Assembly (NCBI GenBank): GCA_030583905.1
Contig: CP129481.1
Coordinates: 3,688,136 to 3,752,135, forward strand
DNA: 64,000 nt
Direction of reading: 5' to 3'
DNA from: Anaerolineales bacterium
GTDB taxonomy: Bacteria; Chloroflexota; Anaerolineae; Anaerolineales; Villigracilaceae
The translations under genes and the position numbers were made by a program. The notes beneath the pieces were generated by a model. The model worked only from the letters and a program-made list of their open reading frames with translations. It was not told the DNA's origin and did no database searches. Positions 58,505 to 64,000 of this stretch are shown piece after piece (the first letter of the stretch is position 1; the number at the start of each line of letters is the position of its first letter).

Positions 58505-60661
58505 TTAATGCTCCTCTCCCATGCCCTCACCATACACTCCCATCATGCTTTCAAGGCGTGAAAGATTTTGTTTTCTTCCCGTCTTTTCAATGCGGACCTT
58601 CATGCCCGCGAAAGCAAGGTCGCCCGCTTCATTGAAATGCTGACCGAGCAGATCGTTGGGATTAACGCCGCGATTTTCAGCGTACCGTCCGTAGGCGGTG
58701 TGACCCTGACCGAAAGGCATCGCCACGGTGTCCGGACGAATAGCCGGGTACAGGTACACGGGCAGTTCCACCGCCCCAGCCTCGCTGACAACCCGCACAA
58801 CATCATCGTTCTCGATGTGCAGTTCGTGGGCGGTCTTGGGGTTCATTTCCAGCCAAGTGTTCCACATGACAGTCGTGGTCGGGTCGGGGAGTTCTTGAAG
58901 CCAGGGTTTGTTCGCGCCCGCTTCCGCCAGCGTTGTCGAAACGAACGGGACGAAGAAGAATTCGCCATCTCCCGCAAATTCCGCCATGCTGCCGTTGATG
59001 TTGCGGTTCAGCGCGCTAGCCGTATCGGGAGCGCCGCGCCCGTCAGAGTTCTTCCACCAGCCGCCATGCTGCTGGAAATACGCCATGAAGGTCAGGATCT
59101 CCGGCGCGACGAAGGAACCATCCGCTTCACCCATGAGCAAAGCGACCTTGCTTTGCAGGAATTCGACTTCGTCCTTGAAGGGCAATGCCTGCGCAAAACG
59201 TCCGCCAGCCAATTGCGCCGCGGCGATCAATACATCCGCAGTGGCGCGGGTATTGTAGAAGGGGGAGACCACAGGCTGCGCGCCCGAAAGGACCGGCTGT
59301 GCCGTGCCGGTGACGACCCGCTGGTAGCCCCAGGATTCCAGTCCGTGATGGTCGGGGAAGACGTGATCCGCTTCGGCGGCGGTCTCATCGGGGAAGGTCG
59401 CAAACGAGATGACCTGTCCCACACCGCTGAGCGCGCTCTTGAAGTCAATGGACTTGGGCAGTTCGAAGACAGGGTTCACGCCGTGAATGAACAATACTTT
59501 GAAATCGCCGCGCGTCATGCGCTGGACGAATTCCTGCATTTCCTTCGCAGAGGCGGGACGGTGATATTCCGCCTGGTTCGGTGCAAGGGCGGAAAGATAT
59601 ACGCCGCCGGGTTTGCCGAAATTATCGGCGAGGGCGTTCAGCGCCAGCACAGCTTCGGCAACTTCAAGTCCGTTGCTCTGACCGAGCGCCGCGCCGCCGG
59701 GGATGGCAAGCGCGCCCGCAGAATTCGCGAACATTTCCGCGATGTGTTGCAGCGTTTCAACCTTGACTCCGGACTTGGACGCTGCATCCAGCACATCCAC
59801 GCCAGAGAAGGCGCGCGGCATGACGCCGCCGCGCATTTCAGCAGCGAGGCGTCCGATTGCGAGGGCAACCAGGCTCTCGGTCCCGGGGCGAAGCGGAACC
59901 CACTCATCCGCCTTGCCGGCAGTAGCGGACATCCGCGCTTCGAATTGGACGAGCGTACCGCGTTGTTTCGTCTGCGCTTCGCGCAGACCGGCAAATCCGC
60001 GCGTGTAGGAAACGGGTGAAAGCCAGGTTTCGAGGAAGTTCGCGCCGAAGGAGAGCACCACCTGTGCGCCGCCGACATCAAAATAAGGCAGGGCGGCTTC
60101 GCCGAAGAGATTCTCTGCAGCTTTGCTCAGGGTGGCGCGGGCTTCGAACATGCCCAGTGCGCCAAAACGGACCGGGGCGTTCATGCCGGTTGCGCCGGCA
60201 AGATCGGAAACCAGATCGAAGAGATGATCAGGAGCCATACCCATCAGGAAGGCGATCTCACCGGGCTGGTTATTCTTTAGCGCGTCGGCAACGACCTGGA
60301 TGGCGGCGTCCCAATCGCCGGTGGAGGGTTCCTGCACGCGGTCGGGATTGTACAAACCTTGCAGGGTTGCCTGTCCACGCGCGCAGGTCTTGCCGAGGTT
60401 CAGCGGATGACTGGCGTTACCTTCGGTCTTGATCGCGCGTCCTTGATAGGTGCGGACAACGAGACCGCATCCTGCCGCGCACTCGCGGCATGTGGTGGCG
60501 TAATAGGTGCTCTGACCGTTATAGGTGTATTCGGGCATCTCCATGTAGGGTTCGCGCTTGACGTAACGCGAAGCGGGTCCGCAGCCCGTGAGGACCGCGG
60601 TGGTTGCCGCTCCCACACCTGCCAGTTTCAAGAAATCACGCCGGGAAAATTGTTCGCTCAT
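58505..60661 (-). CDS. actB1: Alternative complex III molybdopterin-oxidoreductase-like subunit ActB1
   Basis: A 718-residue protein. The N-terminus has a twin-arginine signal (SRRDFLKLAGVGAATTAVLTGC), followed by a CRECAAGCGLVV..CARGQ four-cysteine motif and a molybdopterin-oxidoreductase-like domain to about residue 690. In alternative complex III this fold lacks the molybdenum cofactor and has a structural role. AAAGGAAA precedes ATG 60661; the longer frame from 60829 overlaps actA. Cysteine spacing suggests a 4Fe-4S cluster may be kept here. Confidence 0.88.
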   Translation of the reverse strand: MSEQFSRRDFLKLAGVGAATTAVLTGCGPASRYVKREPYMEMPEYTYNGQSTYYATTCRECAAGCGLVVRTYQGRAIKTEGNASHPLNLGKTCARGQATLQGLYNPDRVQEPSTGDWDAAIQVVADALKNNQPGEIAFLMGMAPDHLFDLVSDLAGATGMNAPVRFGALGMFEARATLSKAAENLFGEAALPYFDVGGAQVVLSFGANFLETWLSPVSYTRGFAGLREAQTKQRGTLVQFEARMSATAGKADEWVPLRPGTESLVALAIGRLAAEMRGGVMPRAFSGVDVLDAASKSGVKVETLQHIAEMFANSAGALAIPGGAALGQSNGLEVAEAVLALNALADNFGKPGGVYLSALAPNQAEYHRPASAKEMQEFVQRMTRGDFKVLFIHGVNPVFELPKSIDFKSALSGVGQVISFATFPDETAAEADHVFPDHHGLESWGYQRVVTGTAQPVLSGAQPVVSPFYNTRATADVLIAAAQLAGGRFAQALPFKDEVEFLQSKVALLMGEADGSFVAPEILTFMAYFQQHGGWWKNSDGRGAPDTASALNRNINGSMAEFAGDGEFFFVPFVSTTLAEAGANKPWLQELPDPTTTVMWNTWLEMNPKTAHELHIENDDVVRVVSEAGAVELPVYLYPAIRPDTVAMPFGQGHTAYGRYAENRGVNPNDLLGQHFNEAGDLAFAGMKVRIEKTGRKQNLSRLESMMGVYGEGMGEEH

Positions 60662-60681
60662 AATATTTCCTTTCACCCGGT

Positions 60682-61239
60682 TTAATAGTGACACGTACCG
60701 CAGTCGCTGAGCTTGATCAGTTTTTCCTGATCGTCGCCGGCGGCATCGATATGACAGGTCAGACACCAACCCATGTTCATCACCTGCGGGTTTTCGGCAA
60801 TGATCACACGAGACATATCCCCGTGGCATTCCTCACAGTTCCTGCCAGCCGCCACATGAGCGCGATGGTTGAACTGGACGAAATCCGGCACCATGGCAAC
60901 CGGAACCCATTGAAGCGGCTCATTGTTCTGGACCGCCGCCAGCAAAAACCGCAGTTCAGAATCCGGGTTGTAGGTCTTTTGTATCTGCTCATGACATCCC
61001 CAGCATGTTGCTTGCGAGGGAAGCCCGGCTGCCGGTCCGCGTGACGCGCCAGGATGGCAGTACAAACACTGGATGCCAAAGGCAACGTGCGTTTGATGAG
61101 GAAACTGAATGGGTTGTTCGGGTGACTGTTGGGTCGTGTAAAGCCCGTATGCCGCAAGACTGAACAACGCCAGGAACCCAATTCCCACCGCGATCAGTCC
61201 GAGAGGCTGTTTCAGCCAGTCAAAAAGTCTTTTGATCAT
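60682..61239 (-). CDS. actA: Alternative complex III pentaheme cytochrome c subunit ActA
   Basis: A 185-residue protein with one N-terminal membrane helix (about 15-35) and five CXXCH heme sites (CLYCH, CWGCH, CEECH, CLTCH, CGTCH). The pentaheme ActA receives electrons from the Fe-S subunit and passes them to a downstream cytochrome or oxidase. ATG 61239 is preceded by AGGAGC. It is the first gene of the operon and is followed 20 bp later by actB1. Confidence 0.92.
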   Translation of the reverse strand: MIKRLFDWLKQPLGLIAVGIGFLALFSLAAYGLYTTQQSPEQPIQFPHQTHVAFGIQCLYCHPGASRGPAAGLPSQATCWGCHEQIQKTYNPDSELRFLLAAVQNNEPLQWVPVAMVPDFVQFNHRAHVAAGRNCEECHGDMSRVIIAENPQVMNMGWCLTCHIDAAGDDQEKLIKLSDCGTCHY

Positions 61240-61303
61240 GGATGCTCCTGAAATAAACTTAAGCGCAACGCCGCCGAAGGACGGCGGCGAAAGCTGACTC
61301 ACC

Positions 61304-61432
61304 TTAACTCAAAGATCTAAAACACAGGCGGAAAAACGAAGAGAAACGGGAAATGGAATCCTTAAACACAAAACCCGTCCCGATCGAGATCAGGACGAGA
61401 AAAGAAAACACAACGCTCATGAACCACTCCAT
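61304..61432 (-). CDS. Possible 42-aa single-helix membrane peptide
   Basis: From ATG 61432 (GGAGAG 5 nt upstream) the frame reads MEWFMSVVFSFLVLISIGTG then a charged tail. It lies just upstream of actA on the same strand and could be a small subunit of the complex or a chance frame. No family recognised. Confidence 0.3.
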   Translation of the reverse strand: MEWFMSVVFSFLVLISIGTGFVFKDSISRFSSFFRLCFRSLS

Positions 61433-61568
61433 GACTCTCTCCATAAGATCACTCGCTGAACCCCGCCAGCAAATAACTCGGCGGATTATACATTGAAAGT
61501 GCAAAAAAGTACATACAAGGGTTAAATTATACGATTTCAACGCATGATACAATTATATCGAATAAACC

Positions 61569-61826
61569 ATGAAAACCGTCCTTCGATTTATTTCTGTTGC
61601 GCTGATGATCATCCTGTTCGTTGCAGGCTTCGCGGCGGTGAATTTCAGCCAGGCAACCGTCGCAGCGAAAGACGCAGACGCCTCATCCGCCCTGCAGCTT
61701 GCCTCCCCCACACCGGTCTTGATCGATGCGTCCGAGATTGGCTCAACGGACGGCATCCTGTTCATGGGCGTCGTCATTGTACTGATCGTCACCCTGCCGC
61801 TTCTGTTCCGCAAACGGGGAAAGTAA
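61569..61826 (+). CDS. Small membrane protein with two helices (85 aa)
   Basis: Hydrophobic stretches at about residues 8-27 and 62-80 (GILFMGVVIVLIVTLPLLF) flank a polar, alanine/serine-rich segment that would lie outside. It ends in RKRGK. The RBS is poor. It is divergently oriented from actA and lies 89 bp before phoB. No family recognised. Confidence 0.5.
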   Translation: MKTVLRFISVALMIILFVAGFAAVNFSQATVAAKDADASSALQLASPTPVLIDASEIGSTDGILFMGVVIVLIVTLPLLFRKRGK

Positions 61827-61845
61827 AAACTTGCGGATGCGTCGT

Positions 61846-61883
61846 TTAACACCCCATTAACAATCCGTAACCATTCATTAACA
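61846..61883 (+). promoter_or_regulatory. PhoP/PhoB-box-like TTAACA repeats
   Basis: TTAACA at 61846, 61857 and 61878 and GTAACC at 61867 are spaced 11, 10 and 11 bp apart, about one helical turn. This matches the direct-repeat layout bound by PhoB/PhoP-type regulators and lies 33 bp before the start of the response-regulator gene. Confidence 0.6.
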
Positions 61884-61915
61884 TAGGTTCATTTCATTGA
61901 TGGTATAGTTTCATC

Positions 61916-62626
61916 ATGCCCGAAACAATTCTGGTCGTTGAAGATGAACTATCCCTGCAAGAGACTCTTGCCTATAATTTAAGGAAGGAAGGGTACACGG
62001 TGGAAACCGTGGGCGATGGACGGCTGGCATTGGAATCCGCGCGGAAGCTCAAACCCGACCTGATCGTGCTCGACATCATGCTCCCCGAAATGGACGGCTT
62101 CGAGGTGGCGCGCATTTTACGCAAGGAAATGTCCACCGCCATTCTCATGCTGACCGCGCGCGACGATGAGATCGACCGCGTCGTCGGGTTGGAGGTCGGC
62201 GCGGACGATTACCTGACCAAGCCTTTCTCCATGCGTGAGCTGATGGCGCGGGTCAAGGCGCAGCTCCGGCGCGCGCGCCTGTTGCGCGAAGAACTGGGAG
62301 GCGGGACCATCCCTCCGCCATCGCATGAAAAACTGACCTTCGATAACCTCGTCATCGACCTGACGCGCCGCGAAGTCACACTGAACGACACACCCATCCC
62401 GCTCAAACCAAAGGAATTCGACCTGCTGCTCTTCCTTGCCGAACACCGCCGGCAAATGCTCTCGCGCGAATTCATTCTCGAACGCGTGTGGGGCTGGGAT
62501 TACATCGGCGACAGCCGCACGGTGGATGTCCACATCCGCTGGCTCAGGCAGAAGATCGAAGAAAGCCCGAGCGAACCAAAACGCATCGTCACTGTGCGGG
62601 GCGGAGGATATCGGTTTGAAGGATAA
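61916..62626 (+). CDS. phoB: PhoB/PhoP-type response regulator
   Basis: A 236-residue OmpR/PhoB-family regulator. The receiver domain (about 3-118) has the acidic pair E9-D10, phospho-acceptor D53 (IVLDIMLPEMDG) and K103-type KPF segment. The winged-helix DNA-binding domain (about 140-235) ends in VWGWDYIGDSRTVDVHIRWLRQKI. It is followed 9 bp later by the sensor kinase. The TTAACA repeats upstream suggest it activates its own operon during phosphate limitation. Confidence 0.85.
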   Translation: MPETILVVEDELSLQETLAYNLRKEGYTVETVGDGRLALESARKLKPDLIVLDIMLPEMDGFEVARILRKEMSTAILMLTARDDEIDRVVGLEVGADDYLTKPFSMRELMARVKAQLRRARLLREELGGGTIPPPSHEKLTFDNLVIDLTRREVTLNDTPIPLKPKEFDLLLFLAEHRRQMLSREFILERVWGWDYIGDSRTVDVHIRWLRQKIEESPSEPKRIVTVRGGGYRFEG

Positions 62627-62634
62627 ACATCGGC

Positions 62635-63858
62635 TTGAATAGTTTGCTGTGGGTGGTTGTCATTTTCCTTGCAGGTCTCGCAGCATGGTTTGCGTGGCGG
62701 TATTTTGACCTGCGGCACAACATAAATCAGGCGACCAAATCCCTGCGCAGTTCCGAACAGCCTGTCCCAAATTCCAAGGAAATCGACGAGCTCGTCAGCG
62801 TACTCGCATCCCGCGAAACCGCCTTCAAGACCGAACTGTCCAACCTGCAGACTGAAAAAGAACGCCTCGCCACCCTGCTCGCCCAACTCACCGACGGTGT
62901 TCTGATCGCCGATGCGGACGGGCGCGTACAATTTGCCAACCCCGCCGCGAGCAAACTTTTCAATACCAGCAACCCCACCCGGCAAAGCGTGGCACAGGTC
63001 GTGCGTGACCACCAATTGATCGAAGCGTGGAGACGCTGTCAGCAAACGCGGCAAGTGCAGATCGAATCGGTAGAATTGCCTACGCGCAAACAATTTCTGC
63101 AACTGATCGTCATTCCCGATGAACACGAAGGCGGCAGTCTCTTACTCGTGCAGGACCTGACCCACGTCCGCAAACTCGAAACCGTACGGCGGGACTTCAT
63201 CTCCAACGTTTCGCATGAATTGCGGACTCCGCTTGCCTCGCTTAAAGCCCTGACCGAGACACTACAAAGCGGCGCTCTTTCGGACCCGGAAGCTGGTCCG
63301 CGTTTCCTGAGCCGTATCCACACCGAAGTGGATACGCTGACCCAGATGACGCAGGAACTGCTCGATCTTTCGCGCATCGAATCGGGACAGGTGCAATTGG
63401 TCTTTGCGCTAATCTCCCCGAAGAAACTATTGCACGCCGCCGCAGAACGAATGAAAGCCCAAGCTGAACGCGCAGGGCTCAGAATCTCCGTCATCTGCGC
63501 GGACGATATGCCGGACATCCGCGTGGATCAGGCGCGTTTGGAGCAGGTGCTGGTCAATCTCATTCACAATGCGGTCAAGTTCACAAAGCCGGAGGGAAAG
63601 ATTCGCCTCGAAGCAGAATCAACTGACGGCGGAGTGCGATGCGCAGTGCGGGATACGGGAATCGGAATCCCGGTGGAGAGTCTCTCGCGTATCTTTGAAC
63701 GCTTCTATCGAGTCGATTCGTCCCGCACCGGTTCAGGCACGGGATTGGGGCTGTCCATCTCGAAGCACATCGTGGAAGCGCACGGTGGAAAGATCTGGGC
63801 GGAGAGCGAAGAGGGGCGCGGCAGTTCGTTCTATTTTCTAATTCCCCATCAAATGTGA
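62635..63858 (+). CDS. phoR: PhoR-type sensor histidine kinase
   Basis: A 407-residue kinase that starts at TTG 62635. One membrane helix (about 4-24) anchors it; a PAS-like domain (about 80-180) with DGVLIADADGRVQFAN precedes the catalytic core. H-box is SHELRTP with H194, N-box VLVNLIHNAVKF, G-boxes DTGIGIP and GTGLGLSISK. It phosphorylates the PhoB-like regulator encoded just upstream. A single membrane segment without a large external domain is typical of PhoR. Its 3' end overlaps the convergent ppk gene by 21 bp. Confidence 0.85.
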   Translation: MNSLLWVVVIFLAGLAAWFAWRYFDLRHNINQATKSLRSSEQPVPNSKEIDELVSVLASRETAFKTELSNLQTEKERLATLLAQLTDGVLIADADGRVQFANPAASKLFNTSNPTRQSVAQVVRDHQLIEAWRRCQQTRQVQIESVELPTRKQFLQLIVIPDEHEGGSLLLVQDLTHVRKLETVRRDFISNVSHELRTPLASLKALTETLQSGALSDPEAGPRFLSRIHTEVDTLTQMTQELLDLSRIESGQVQLVFALISPKKLLHAAAERMKAQAERAGLRISVICADDMPDIRVDQARLEQVLVNLIHNAVKFTKPEGKIRLEAESTDGGVRCAVRDTGIGIPVESLSRIFERFYRVDSSRTGSGTGLGLSISKHIVEAHGGKIWAESEEGRGSSFYFLIPHQM

Positions 63859-64000
63859 TTGCACGTCGAACGGCGCCTCATTGGCGGCGGGCACGGCGCG
63901 GATGTAGGTTCCATCCGCGTTTAGGAAGCGCGCGCGGGTATTGTCCTTGAAATAGACATCCAGCACCTTGTCGCGCAGATAGCGGATATGCGCTTTGTTC
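63838..64000 (-). CDS. ppk: Polyphosphate kinase C-terminal fragment
   Basis: Only the last 53 codons are in the window; the gene enters from the right edge. The translation has YLRDKVLDVYFKDNTRARFL and NADGTYIRAVPAANEAPFDV, matching the C-terminal end of polyphosphate kinase 1, which polymerises phosphate from ATP. The convergent pairing with phoBR supports a phosphate-metabolism locus. Confidence 0.75.
   Translation of the reverse strand, partial: NKAHIRYLRDKVLDVYFKDNTRARFLNADGTYIRAVPAANEAPFDVQSHLMGN

Noticed and set aside
58568..60019. Long plus-strand open frame (483 codons) opposite actB1
   Set aside because: It is arginine/glycine-rich with no family features, has no RBS and mirrors a well-supported GC-rich gene.

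Overview
The window looks like chromosomal DNA of a filamentous-type Chloroflexota (Anaerolineae-like) bacterium. This rests on an alternative complex III operon with a split ActB, a TTG-started etfBA pair, an S-layer-homology surface protein, a PhoPR-type system beside ppk, and GC-rich housekeeping genes. I could not run a database search, so the taxonomic placement is inference.

Left flank (1-9,060): the 5' end of gyrA behind a leader terminator, tRNA-Leu(CAG), several small membrane or hypothetical genes, etfB-etfA, a secreted beta-helix protein with three SLH domains, an autoregulated ribbon-helix-helix regulator with a double GNAT acetyltransferase, an MFS exporter, and tRNA-Ser(GGA).

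Integrated element (9,062-53,914, about 44.9 kb): the last 14 bp at the tRNA-Ser 3' end are repeated at 53,901-53,914, directly before what looks like the tRNA's original terminator. The right part (43.8-53.8 kb, moderately GC-rich) is a plasmid-like backbone: excisionase-type HTH protein, SH3 lipoprotein, membrane protein, ParA, tyrosine integrase, CHC2/Toprim primase fused to a P-loop ATPase, an iteron-like origin candidate and a replication-relaxation protein. The rest is AT-rich cargo, mostly predicted conflict or defence genes. No conjugation genes were seen.

Cargo A (11.4-24.0 kb, plus strand): MoxR-type AAA+ ATPase, CobT/NorD-like vWA protein, two HEAT-repeat proteins, a membrane-anchored GrpE-like protein, an Hsp70-like ATPase, two pentapeptide-repeat proteins, a WD40 protein interrupted or preceded by an in-frame stop, and two small membrane proteins. 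The HEAT and pentapeptide proteins share an N-terminal PG[IM]GxxR tag. This is my best candidate for an undescribed system. It is followed by a lanthipeptide precursor, a LanM with a CCG-type zinc site, and a PhyH dioxygenase on the other strand.

Cargo B (28.5-43.6 kb, minus strand, tightly packed): N6-adenine methyltransferase, an unknown protein (possibly HORMA-like), a HORMA-like protein, a protein with a hydrophobic tail, a TRIP13-like AAA+ ATPase, a PIN-like protein, an unknown protein, a Rad50-like ATPase, DarT and DarG, and a PLD-SNF2 helicase. It resembles a HORMA/TRIP13 signalling module without a nucleotide cyclase, enclosed by restriction-modification-like genes.

Right flank (53,915-64,000): a DUF2238-like membrane protein, the alternative complex III operon actA-B1-B2-C-D-E plus a further cytochrome c, small membrane proteins, phoB/phoR-like genes behind an 11-bp-spaced TTAACA array, and the 3' end of ppk.
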